NCBI GenBank assembly: GCA_032718475.1
Contig: JAUCBJ010003586.1
Span: 1-36,275 of the forward strand
Reading direction: 5' to 3'
Source: Nemertoderma westbladi
Lineage: Eukaryota; Xenacoelomorpha; Nemertodermatida; Nemertodermatidae
Length of the DNA: 36,275 nucleotides
Shown: in pieces, positions 22,905-32,556 of the stretch
How positions within the stretch are numbered: position 1 is the stretch's first letter
Layout: each line of letters starts with the position of its first letter
The notes under the pieces: generated by a model
Database searches by the model: none
What the model was told of the DNA's origin: nothing
Seen by the model: only the letters and a program-made list of their open reading frames with translations
Made by a program: the position numbers and the translations under genes

Positions 22905-24129
22905 TATTTTTGATAGAGCTACCCAAGCCTTTGCTTTCCTAACTTCTATGTCCTTTTTGCTACTCTCTATCCATGATCCAAGGTACTGGAAGTCATTGAC
23001 CTTTCTTACTTGATTATTATCAATGGTTGTCAAGTTTCCATCAACATTAAAGGTCATGAATTCGGTCTTTGTAGCATTGATATACAATCCAACCTCCTTA
23101 GCAGCCCTCTCCACTTTATTTAGTAGAAGCTGTGCATCTGCTAGCGTATTAGTCATCCGCAAAGTCGGTGTCTGTGACTGTAGTTGCCGGATATCTACTA
23201 CTTCTGCGTTCTTGAAGTGTGAATCCCAGATCTTCACCCTTTGTGGCCGTCCTCATTGCGTAATCCAGCACAATTACAAATAGTAATGGTGCTAATGTGT
23301 CACCTTGCAGTACCCCAGCCAGGATTGAGGAAAACTCAGTTTCACCATTTGGTGAGAGTACCTGCGCTTCTGTGTCACAATATAACAATCCAACGCCAGC
23401 AACAATTACTTCTGGTATTCCATAAGCTCTTAGGATTTCAAGCATTTTACATCTATGGATGGAGTCGAATGCCTTCTTGAAGTCCACAAAAGTCATGACT
23501 GCGGGGAGATTCTTTGACATAATTCCTTCAATCAGTCTCCGTAGTATCTGAGCTATTGTTGATCTACTTGGTCGAAATCCGTTTTGGCTCTTACGCAGTA
23601 GTTTCTCTATGTGAGGCCTAATCCTATATAGAATCATTTTATTGTATATTTTGGCAGCTACCACAAGCAGACAGATCCCACGATAGTTTGTTGGTATGCC
23701 GAGGTCTCCTTTCTTGGGAAGAGGCTTTAGTTGACCTTTAGTCCAAATTGGTGGTGGCTTTTCCCCTTTTAACATCCGGTTGCAAACATTCAATAATGGT
23801 CTGTTTAGCACTCAGGTTTTCCATACCTCCGCTGGGATTTCATCTAATCCACTCGCTTTATTATTGGACATGCTTTTAATGCTTCTTTGGAGTTCGGCAG
23901 GTGTGAAGTCCCCTGTTTCTATAGGTAGTGTCTTGTCATATATTTTCCTTGTAGGGCTGACCTCGATGTTTGGTGTCTGCCCAAGCAAGTTGCTGAAGTG
24001 ATTTTTCAACTTCCCAACACGTTCTTCAGGACTATCGGCTTTGATGCGCCCCTTTGCACAACTTTTCCGACCAGATACCTCATTTACAGTTTGCCAGGTA
24101 AGTCTTGTGGTGCGTTCAATGAAAGGCAA
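22905..24129 (-). pseudogene. Broken LINE reverse transcriptase, 5'-truncated and cut by satellite A
   Basis: The minus strand encodes most of a non-LTR reverse transcriptase. In order: NNKASGLDEIPAEVWK (fingers), PTNYRGICLL, QNGFRPSRST, TFVDFKKAFDSI (motif A with the catalytic Asp), GVLQGDTLAPLLF (motif B), FADD (motif C), then GLYINATKTEFM and VNDFQYLGSWI (motifs D/E). There are three defects. A TGA lies in frame at 23814-23812 between EVWKT and VLNRPLL. A small deletion right after FADD gives a stop and a frame change near 23149. The coding sequence ends at AWVALSKI, where it meets the 46-bp satellite. There is no endonuclease: the 5' end near 24129 joins AT-rich DNA. It is a dead copy; the clade is uncertain, with features of the Jockey/CR1/I-like group. 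Confidence 0.9.
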
Positions 24130-24999
24130 TTTTTATAAACAAAAAATAATGTTACAATTAAATTTCAAAATAAGTAACATGATATAATTAATGATATTGC
24201 CTTATTGCAATAAAATTCATAGAGCTGATTATATCCACAACTTATGTAAATAATGTAATCAATTATCGTGTTTCTGTTGTTGAACTTCTCGCCACTTAAG
24301 TTGTCCATATCTGATAACTTATAATTAATAAACACTGAGTAAGGCAGCATCAACACCAAACGCTGCAGTTTTTATAAAAATCATTTTCAAAACTTAATTT
24401 CTATTTATATTAAATATTTAAGTAATACATGGTAAATAGCCTTTTGCATATAATTATTGAAACTCATTAACTTTCATTGTAAGCCCATTATTAAAACATT
24501 CATGGATATTGTTCATGAACATATTATAATTTTATAAAAGATTTATTGCAGGGGATATTATGATGTAAATATAAATAATACTGTAATATAAAGTCACGTG
24601 TAGTTTCAGTAATTAATTGAGGAGCAGCTTCTATTAGAGCAGGGCGGTTTCCAGTCATTGAGTATTAAGAACAGTTGATCGCACACCATCACGGCACCTC
24701 CAGTCCAATCAGCACAAAATAAGTAAAGATTATACGCAACAAAAATCACACGATGCCGGGCTAAATATTTACTCCATTAAACAAATTGGATGGGGCTCAT
24801 TGTTGCTAATCAGTGTGAGTAAATATACTAAAAGAACCGCCACCAGTAAGTAACATTAATATATTAAAAGTGTTACGAAAATAGTGAATCGCTTCCCCAA
24901 TTCGCAATGTAACACCAAATCAATTTATCATTTTAAATAACGGTGATTTTTTTCATATTCTAACATGCATTGCGATTATTACTACAAGTTATGGTGGAC
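24130..24999. other. AT-rich spacer, no gene recognised
   Basis: Single-copy AT-rich DNA. No open frame with family motifs or paired splice sites recognised on either strand. Confidence 0.4.
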
Positions 25000-25047
25000 G
25001 GACAGTGTCCGTCGGACAGTGTCCGTCGGACAGTGTCCGTCGGACAC
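25000..25047. repeat. 14-bp palindromic tandem repeat, 3 copies plus a partial
   Basis: GGACAGTGTCCGTC repeats at 25000, 25014 and 25028, with GGACAC at 25042. GGACA-G-TGTCC is a perfect inverted repeat, so every unit can fold back and units can also pair with each other. Confidence 0.9.
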
Positions 25048-25068
25048 ATCAACCCTATAGGAGATGAG

Positions 25069-25089
25069 AGGGCGGGGGGTGGGGGGGGG
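25069..25089 (+). repeat. G-rich tract
   Basis: Runs of G interrupted by single C and T bases, ending in G9. Quadruplex-capable. Confidence 0.6.
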
Positions 25090-25915
25090 AAGTTTCTTTG
25101 AAAATAATATATTAAAGGTTGAAAAAAAAGTGTATTATTTACATTCTCTTTTATAAAATATTATTCATGATTTTTCAATTAAGGTTTGGGAAAGAAGGAA
25201 AGAAGGAGATTAAAATATCGGAAAGCATCATATTAAATTCGCAGTCTAGTCTCTCCCGTGGTGTATCAAAGTTTAATATCGTCTGTCGTATTGCTAATTG
25301 AGTCTGGCCGTTCCCTTCCAGTAGTAGCACCATTAGATACATACATTAATATATTTATCTATCTGTCTCTCTCTCCTTCGTTGTTTGAGCGTTGTATCTT
25401 GCGTGATCCCTTTTCGCCCCTTCTCTCTGAATTATTCGCTTCATTATTTATTCCACTTATGAGTGACTACCGGTACCTCTTTAGGTTTTTTTTTTATAAG
25501 GCTTTGCTTCCAATCATGACTGAAATTATGTAAATTTCTATTTTGTAAATTTTGCTAATTAAAACCCAAAATAAAAGCGATTCCTAGTTTGTATGGATTT
25601 TTCTGATCTCGTGTGATGTGAATTGTGATTGAAAGAATGAACATTCCACAGGGGAGTGCGTCCTAGTGCGAATTGGTAGATTGTATTTGGTGAACCAATC
25701 AGTAACATTGTTAGAGAACAATAGCTTGATTTATTGTAGCTCAGTATTCTAACGATGTGATTATGTTAGGTTGAATAATACGTCAATGATTCCATGATTG
25801 TATCCTAGTAGTATAAAGTTGTTGATTAGCAAACTTTACCTTAGAATTTTGCCTGTAATAAAGATTTGAAATCACTCGAGTCAGCCATAACTCTTTCGAA
25901 TATTGGCTAATTAAT
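25090..25915. other. Spacer, no gene recognised; would be intron of the GPCR if that gene continues
   Basis: On the minus strand this lies downstream of the GPCR exon 2 donor. I looked for TM3 and DRY-like sequence on the minus strand and recognised none. Plus-strand frames at 25119-25533 show no motif. Confidence 0.35.
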
Positions 25916-27292
25916 CATGTACCACTAACACTAACCACTGTGTATGACCAAGTACCGCTAACACTAACCACTGTGTATGTCCATGTACCACTAACAGTAA
26001 CCATAGTGTATGTCCATGTACCACTAACACTAACCACTATGTATGTCCATGTATCACTAAAACTAACCACTGTGTATGCCCCTGTACCGCTAACAATAAC
26101 CACTGTGTATGACCAAGTACCGCTAACACTAACCACTGTGTATGTCCATGTACCACTAACACTAACCACTGTGTAATTCCATGTTCCACTAACACTAACC
26201 GCTGTGTTTGTCCATGTACAAAAACACTAACCACTGTGTATGTCCATGTACCACTAACACTAACCACTGTGTATGTCCATGTATCACTAACAATAACCAC
26301 TGTGTATGACCAAGTACCGCTAACACTAACCACTGTGTATGTCCATGTACCACTAACACTAACCACTGTGTAATTCCAGGTTCCACTAACACTAACCGCT
26401 GTGTTTGTCCATGTACAAAAACACTAAGCACTGTGTATGTCCATGTACCACTAACACTAACCACTGTGTATGTCCATGTACCACTAACAATAACCACTGT
26501 GTATGACCAAGTACCGCTAACACTAACCACTGTGTATGTCCATGTACCACTAACAGTAACCATAGTGTATGTCCATGTACCACTAACACTAACCACTATG
26601 TATGTCCATGTATCACTAAAACTAACCACTGTGTATGCCCCTGTACCGCAAACAATAACCACTGTGTATGACCAAGTACCGCTAACACTAACCACTGTGT
26701 ATGTCCATGTACCACTAACACTAACCACTGTGTAATTCCAGGTTCCACTAACACTAACCGCTGTGTTTGTCCATGTACAAAAACACTAACCACTGTGTAT
26801 GTCCATGTACCACTAACACTAACCACTGTGTATGTCCATGTATCACTAACACTAAACACTGTGTATGACCATGTACCACTAACAATAACCACTGTGTATG
26901 ACCAAGTACCGCTAACACTAACCACTGTGTATGTCCATGTACCACTAACACTAACCACTGTGTAATTCCAGGTTCCACTAACACTAACCGCTGTGTTTGT
27001 CCATGTACAAAAACACTAACCACTGTGTATGTCCATGTACCACTAACACTAACCACTGTGTATGTCCATGTACCACTAACAATAACCACTGTGTATGACC
27101 AAGTACCGCTAACACTAACCACTGTGTATGTCCATGTACCACTAACAGTAACCATAGTGTATGTCCATGTACCACTAACACTAACCACTATGTATGTCCA
27201 TGTATCACTAAAACTAACCACTGTGTATGCCCCTGTACCGCTAACATTAAGCACCGTGTACCAATGACACTAACCACTGTGTATGTCCATGT
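25916..27292 (-). repeat. 33-bp minisatellite, about 42 units, copying the GPCR exon end and splice donor
   Basis: On the minus strand the unit reads ACATGGACATACACAGTG followed by GTTAGTGTTAGTGGT. The first 18 bases equal the last 18 bases of GPCR exon 2, and the next bases equal its intron start GTTAGTG. As 33 is a multiple of 3, long stretches stay open and read VVSVSGTWTYT repeatedly. Irregular units of other lengths shift the frame. A larger period of 559 bp is visible: the variant TATGCCCCTGTACCGC on plus lies at 26076 and 26635, then again at about 27228. Another marker, GTACAAAAACAC, occurs four times between 26216 and 27005. Confidence 0.93.
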
Positions 27293-27472
27293 AGCATTGG
27301 CCACCATCTGCGTCGTAACAATAAGATCGGCGATACAGAGATGACAGATGAGTGCAGCCATGGACAGTTTGGATTTCCTTCTGATGTTCACCGTTAAAAC
27401 TAAAACGGTTACGTTGGATACGGTAGACGCCAACACCATGCCAATAAGAACACCGAAGCTGATGAAACAGTC
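27275..27472 (-). CDS. Rhodopsin-class GPCR, exon 2 (TM1 and TM2)
   Basis: The 198-bp exon follows the acceptor CACTATTTTCCAG and codes 66 residues in phase 0. Exon residues about 2-28 are hydrophobic TM1 (FGVLIGMVLASTVSNVTVLV) with the conserved Asn of class A receptors at residue 20 (SNV). Then comes a short basic loop, NIRRKSKLS, and TM2 with HLCIADLIV, whose Asp (residue 49) is the conserved sodium-site Asp. The Asn-Asp spacing is 29, normal for the class. The exon ends NATWTYTV, a position where peptide receptors have a Trp and TV before ECL1, then GTG/GTTAGTG as donor at 27274. The RRKSKLS...HLCIADL pattern suggests the vasopressin/GnRH/neuropeptide S-CCAP receptor group, an inference. 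The protein would sit in the plasma membrane. Exons for TM3-TM7 were not found in the window. Confidence 0.82.
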
Positions 27473-27883
27473 CTGGAAAATAGTGAAACACTAGAGATTA
27501 ATATAATCATAACATAATTAAACAACCTTAATTGCACAGCAGTCCCTAGCAGTATAAACAGCGTGGTTTAGATATTTAACGGAGGTTATTTTAGGAGGCT
27601 TATAGTTACGAGAAATTATCTTGCCTAATAATCCCAGATTGACGAGATATCCCCTGGTTGATAAACCAACCTATTATTGTTTGATTATTTGCTCGCTAAG
27701 GAAGAATTTAAATAATATATCCCAAATTCTTCCCTACATGAATTATCATACTTGAATTCTGTGACAAGTTTATGGTGTTACCACATGTTTCAATATTACT
27801 TGAAGAATACAACAAACCGCGTTATTACTGTATAATTAATGCGAAGTTACTACGAAAAAATTTAAATTGCAAAAACTACTTAC
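27473..27883 (-). other. GPCR intron 1 (411 bp)
   Basis: Starts GTAAGTAG (27883-27876) and ends CACTATTTTCCAG (to 27473) on the minus strand. AT-rich, with no repeat or other gene inside. Confidence 0.7.
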
Positions 27884-27970
27884 GCTGCTGTTACATGATT
27901 CAAGTTCTTTTAAGCAACCGCTTCTTGTAGTTGAGTTAGACCCGCAATAATTGTTCTCATTAGCACCCAT
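27884..27970 (-). CDS. Rhodopsin-class GPCR, exon 1 (start codon and extracellular N-terminus)
   Basis: ATG at 27970-27968 opens 29 codons (MGANENNYCGSNSTTRSG, then CLKELESCNSS) and ends at a near-perfect donor, GTAAGTAG. An in-frame TAA at 28006-28004, twelve codons upstream, supports this Met as the start for a co-linear transcript. The exon ends in phase 0 and joins in frame to exon 2, whose first residues are DCF. The content fits a receptor N-terminus: two N-glycosylation sequons (NST at residue 12, NSS at residue 27), cysteines at 9, 19 and 26, and no signal peptide, which class A receptors often lack. The chief doubt is whether a further 5' UTR exon exists. Confidence 0.75.
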
Positions 27971-29320
27971 GTGAACGCGTTGAGTCACAAGATAGGGTAT
28001 ACTTTATCCAGCTAACGCGTTCAACCAAATAATTTGTAATTGATTAATTGGGTTGGAGATATAGACCTCACTGCCACTAATATGCAGAAGGTTGCCCGGC
28101 CCGGCCCTCCCAGGATTCTCAATGAAGCATCTGCTTAAAGATTTCTTTAATAATTCTATAGGATCAGAATCGATCGTCCGCCGTCAGATAGGAGTACATT
28201 GAGTTATTACAGTAGTTTATGTCCAATTGCCATAATTACCATCCAAATGCTACCAAATCAATAAGGGAATCCTGTTGGACTGTATATTGAGTATGATTGC
28301 AACCAAGTAAGTATTGAGCATGTAAGTAAAATTTGCCGATTCCAGGAAGGGTTAATTAAATTTCACATTGTATATGTAATTATTGCGTATTAATAATGAA
28401 TAGGTGGGTCTGTAAGTGGGATATATAATTTATAATTGTATTGTTAAAGCTGTAAACATACAATTATAATTTAATAATGACAATAATTGGGGGTTCTTGC
28501 CGTAAACTTGAATCATCCCCATGGTTTATTCGACTTAAATAACAGATTATGAGTTTGTATGGCGTGCGATTTACCTATTTCTATTGTATTGGTTAAAAGG
28601 TTGATTGTAATGCCGATGTTTGTATTTATTGTTTTGGTTATAATAACGTGCCACGATAACCTGCTTAGTCATTATAACAATAAATAACTTTGTTTATTTT
28701 AGTTTATCACCAAAAAGTGATTTACAAACGAAGTAAAAGATATTCCGTCATCTTAAAGCTAATAATAAATATATAAAGTATGACGAAGTGACCACTTTAT
28801 CCTTGTTCCAATCGGTTACACTTGACACGAGAAACCACTCTCATTCTATTCAAATCCATTAAATGCTTTGAATTTTAGCCGTATCAGTTTGAACTCCCTT
28901 CGTTACGATTGGTCCAAATTAATTGCATATAGCTGTTTAATTAGCATATTTAAAGACAGCAAAGCTACACCGAGAATGCGCCTTCACACTACGTTCTAAA
29001 GAAATTATCCATAAAGATCCAATCAGTAATATCAAATAATAAATTCAATATTTATATGAAATCAGTCATTGGGTGCCCTCAACTGTAAATTACCGCATAA
29101 GTCTACGCCATTCAGTCTTATAACACACTATATAACACATTGTTGGAAGAATTATTAAGATATAGGTAGGTTGTCAGGGATACTTTATTATATTTTCTAT
29201 TTAATAAATTCCTATTCTGTACGACGTTTGCGCCCTGTTTAGATAGCAGCGTTTCAAATTGAATTCTCTCAACTTTTCTGTGTTTTCTTTTACCGGTCAG
29301 TACCATTGGTAGGATGCAGA
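27971..29320. other. 5' flank of the GPCR, AT-rich, no gene recognised
   Basis: For the minus-strand receptor this is the 5' UTR/promoter side. I see no clear TATA box or initiator that I would assign. The minus frame at 29118-29342 has no recognisable motif. Confidence 0.4.
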
Positions 29321-29712
29321 GCAGACGCAGTGCATTCTGCACCGCAGACTCAGTGCATGCTGTACAGCAGACTCAGTGCATGCTGCACCGCAGACGCAGT
29401 GCATGCTGCACTGCAGACGCAGTGCATGATGCACCGCAGACTCTGTGCATGCTGCACCGCAGGCGTAGAGCATGCTGCACGGCAGGCGCAGAGCATGCTG
29501 CACCGCAGGCGCAGAGCATGCTGCACTGCAGGCACAGAGCATGCTGCACCACAGACTCTGTGCATGCTGCACCGCAGACCAGTGCATGCTGCACCGCAGA
29601 CTCTGTGCATGCTGCACCGCAGACTCTGTGCATGCTGCACCGCAGATTCAGTGCATGCTGCACCGTAGACGCAGTGCATGCTGCACCGCAGACGCTGTGC
29701 ATGCTGCACCGC
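29321..29712. repeat. 23-bp tandem repeat, 17 copies
   Basis: The unit reads GCAGACGCAGTGCATGCTGC then ACC; one unit is 22 bp (GCAGACCAGTG, near 29575). Each unit has two inverted repeats, GTGCA-TGC-TGCAC and CTGC-ACC-GCAG. Frames on both strands (HAAPQTLCMLHRR and similar) are artefacts of the repeat. Confidence 0.95.
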
Positions 29713-30329
29713 CCTTACAATGGCAGATCGGATTTTAAGAACGATGTACAAACCAAACTACCTTTGTCTATCGTCAAATTCATTAAAATTATTCACTAAA
29801 GGAAAAGTTGATCCACAAAGTGTAAAAGTCGTCACCCTAAATATGAAGTGCAACTTATTACAGTACCATTACCATGCATAAGTTGTTAATACTAACTGAG
29901 TAATGGTTAAATAAGTTGCGATTAAAATCATTTACTTTGGTTTAGTACCATAATTATTTGCGTGTTCTCATTAAAACTATGGATTACGAGGGTGTGAGGT
30001 GATTTAACACGTTCAAGCATATAATTATGACAATCTGTCACTACCGTATATATACATGCGTAAAAGCAAGATGAAGGGGCTATGGGTAGTCGAGAAGTTA
30101 TGGTGTTGGAAAGGATTCATTCGGTAACTGGTTTAAATGCCATTAAATCAGAATAAAATAAAATTATAATGATAAACCAGAAACGCTGCTCTCCAATATT
30201 AAATCTTAATATTTATGCACCTAAAATAAGCAATAATCCTACTGTTTCAGTAAATAAATGAACAAATATAATAATTATCATTAGTAATTGTGAATTATGT
30301 TAACAAACTACTGTATAATAACTAGGGGG
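29713..30329. other. AT-rich spacer, no gene recognised
   Basis: Single-copy DNA without recognisable coding or RNA features. Confidence 0.4.
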
Positions 30330-30575
30330 AGACTATGGGAAGGCATGGGCTGGGCAGCATTGAATAGTCTGTCCAGGATTCGTAAGTACCATAGAATAAA
30401 ACGTAATCAAGGTTCGATTATGTAGGGAATATTAGTCACCCCAAGCTCAACATTCGAGCAGAGCCGCCTCCGCTATGAATGACAATATATTTTATATGTA
30501 TATAATGCAGCTTTGAGTCATACGGGCCGCGTGGTGCTGGGGGCTATATTCCGTAAAGATTTACTTACTTACTTA
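30330..30575 (+). mobile_element. Possible SINE or LINE 3' tail ending in (TTAC)n
   Basis: GC-richer block than its surroundings. It holds a box-B-like AAGGTTCGATT near 30409 and ends GGGGGCTATATTCCGTAAAG followed by TTACTTACTTACTTA (30561-30575), the simple-repeat tail style of retroposons. No box A or target duplication could be established. Confidence 0.25.
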
Positions 30576-30923
30576 TTATAAATATTTCTTTACTGTAATA
30601 TATTAAGGCCTTTAAGTAGTAATTTTTAATACCATCATTAAAAATGTATAATAAATAATTAAAAGCTTCAAATTCATCAATGAAACTAAAGTAACTTTGT
30701 AGTTAAATAATTTTAATAGTCTTTTAATAATAATAATATTCGCCCTATAACTGTTATTATTGAAAAGATACCAGATGTTTGGTTCTAAGAATTATTATTA
30801 ACTATACAATATACATACATGTTCATATTGCTAAACATACCAGTTAGAAGACTAACAAGCTTAGGTGTAAAGAATGTCACCATAGGGTCGGTACATAACG
30901 GTGTTATATATGTGAGAGCGACA
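30576..30923. other. AT-rich spacer
   Basis: Strongly AT-rich, with ATTATT runs; nothing gene-like seen. Confidence 0.4.
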
Positions 30924-31517
30924 GGACAAATGTCCCCCGGACTGTTTCCCCACAGACAATTTCCCCCGTATTATTGCCCCCCGGACAATTGCCCCCCAAT
31001 AATTACACTTTCCCTCCAAAAATAAATTGGCACAAGGAAAATTGCAAAATAAATAAGGTCATTCCTAACTAGTAATTTAGTCTTCCAAACAACATTAACC
31101 AATAATTTTATATAGCTAAGTCCGTTTTTATATTTAATAAAACATCCATGTTTGCTTATTTATCTGCTCAATAATTTCTATATTTTCCACCTGAAGTATT
31201 TCATTACAATAAGAATAAAATGTTAACGCACTGAAAAGCCATTAAACTACGTCATAAAAAAGCTATAGCTAGCATATAGTCAATCAAATTATTCTAGAAA
31301 AAAAATCGTGCTTATTTTGTAAAACACATAAAAATTAAAAAGTTTAGAAGTATAGATCACGGTTAATATTATTACTCGAATTTCATAAAACCATAGGAAA
31401 ACATTCAAAGGATTTCAAGATTTAAAAATAGATTCCTTAAATAAAATATCAGGGGGAAATTGTTCGGGGGGGGGGGGGGGCAATGTACAGGGGGTATTGT
31501 CCGGGGGGCAATTGTCC
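30924..31517. mobile_element. Foldback/MITE-like element with about 70-bp G/C-skewed inverted arms
   Basis: The left arm begins GGACAAATGTCCCCCGGAC and holds CAGACAATTTCCCCC, then GGACAATTGCCCCCC (to about 30997). The right arm (31451-31517), as reverse complement, begins GGACAATTGCCCCCCGGAC and ends CAATTTCCCCCT. The arms therefore pair over about 70 bp with several mismatches and a variable G-run (about 31466-31480). The core of about 450 bp is AT-rich and non-coding. No target duplication was identified and no transposase is present. Confidence 0.65.
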
Positions 31518-32173
31518 TAGTTCCTGTATATATAGCAGTGGCGTTTCTAGAGTCCAATAAAATTTAATAAGGGCAAGAATATATAAGAAGGTTGTAAGTT
31601 AATATTTATCCTTTGATTTCTGTCAGCGTTTCAGTTTATCGAGTTTAATATAAAAGATTTCCTTTTACTTAGTGGGAAATATTCCATTGATTTACGTCGG
31701 GGGAATATAGATGATTTGATCTAGAAACGGCACGTTATATTATTATATATATATAATTATACATTTTAGTACTTCATGTTAAATGATTAATAAATATATC
31801 TTTATTTAACAAAGAGATAAACACCTCGTAACTTAACTATTTATAATGTATCAATGTCCACCGCGCATACACAAGGCTTACATGTAATACATGAAATATA
31901 ATATGATAATAACACCTTGGCTCCTATGATGGGTGGTAGGAAGTATAACCAATAGCTAGACTGTAAGGCGCCTAATAAGATTAAATTTTTGGCCTAGGTC
32001 TAGGTAAGGCAAACCAGATTCCATATCTAAACAGTAATAACCGTGAAAGGGACACTAACTGACACTGGTAACTAACTATACATTTATCGATGGGGTATCT
32101 TTATATCACAGGGGTCTTTCTTAATAAACTATCTGAAATAATTATTCTTAAAAATTAGCTCTTATTGTAAAAT
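31518..32173. other. AT-rich spacer, no gene recognised
   Basis: Includes a short TA-rich stretch near 31740-31765. No coding feature recognised. Confidence 0.4.
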
Positions 32174-32205
32174 TTGTTTTATTATTGTTTTGTTGTATTT
32201 AAGGC

Positions 32206-32434
32206 GCTCTTCAAACCATTATTATTCTTCTTCAAACTATTATTTCTAAGTGTTGACACGGTTTTTCGAAGTGCTGACCATAAACTTCCCACGCCACCTA
32301 GTCCACTACCTTTACCACATAGTTCAGTAGTCCTAAGAGACTACGACCCACATCAAAATTTTGAATTTCTCGCCAAGGAAATTCTCCACTCATTGTGGAT
32401 ATGGGACTCCACCAGAATAGCTGCTGGGTTGTAA
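32206..32434 (+). pseudogene. Possible LINE linker remnant
   Basis: The plus frame reads LFLSVDTVFRSADHKLP followed by TPPSPLPLPHSS and later FEFLAKEILHSLW. This resembles the segment between endonuclease and reverse transcriptase in CR1/Jockey-like elements, where an LF-x-x-VD-x-LF pattern is followed by LP..SP and an F..FF..KI helix. The middle does not fit well, and the frame ends at a TAA-type stop soon after. Weak evidence; it could equally be an unrelated open frame. Confidence 0.3.
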
Positions 32435-32556
32435 AGAATCCAGGGATTTGGGATATAAAGAACCCTGGGATATAAAAAAGACCCTGGTACAGAAAAAAGA
32501 AAACATGTGAAATTGAGTTTGCATCCTCTGTCCCCAACAGAACAGCAATACCTGAG

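Noticed and set aside
29297-29799. Cysteine/histidine-rich proteins resembling zinc-binding repeats
   Set aside because: Frames on both strands of the 23-bp array; no start context or conservation signal.
30330-30575. Functional tRNA gene from the box-B-like GGTTCGATT
   Set aside because: No cloverleaf or box A could be drawn; listed only as a possible retroposon tail.
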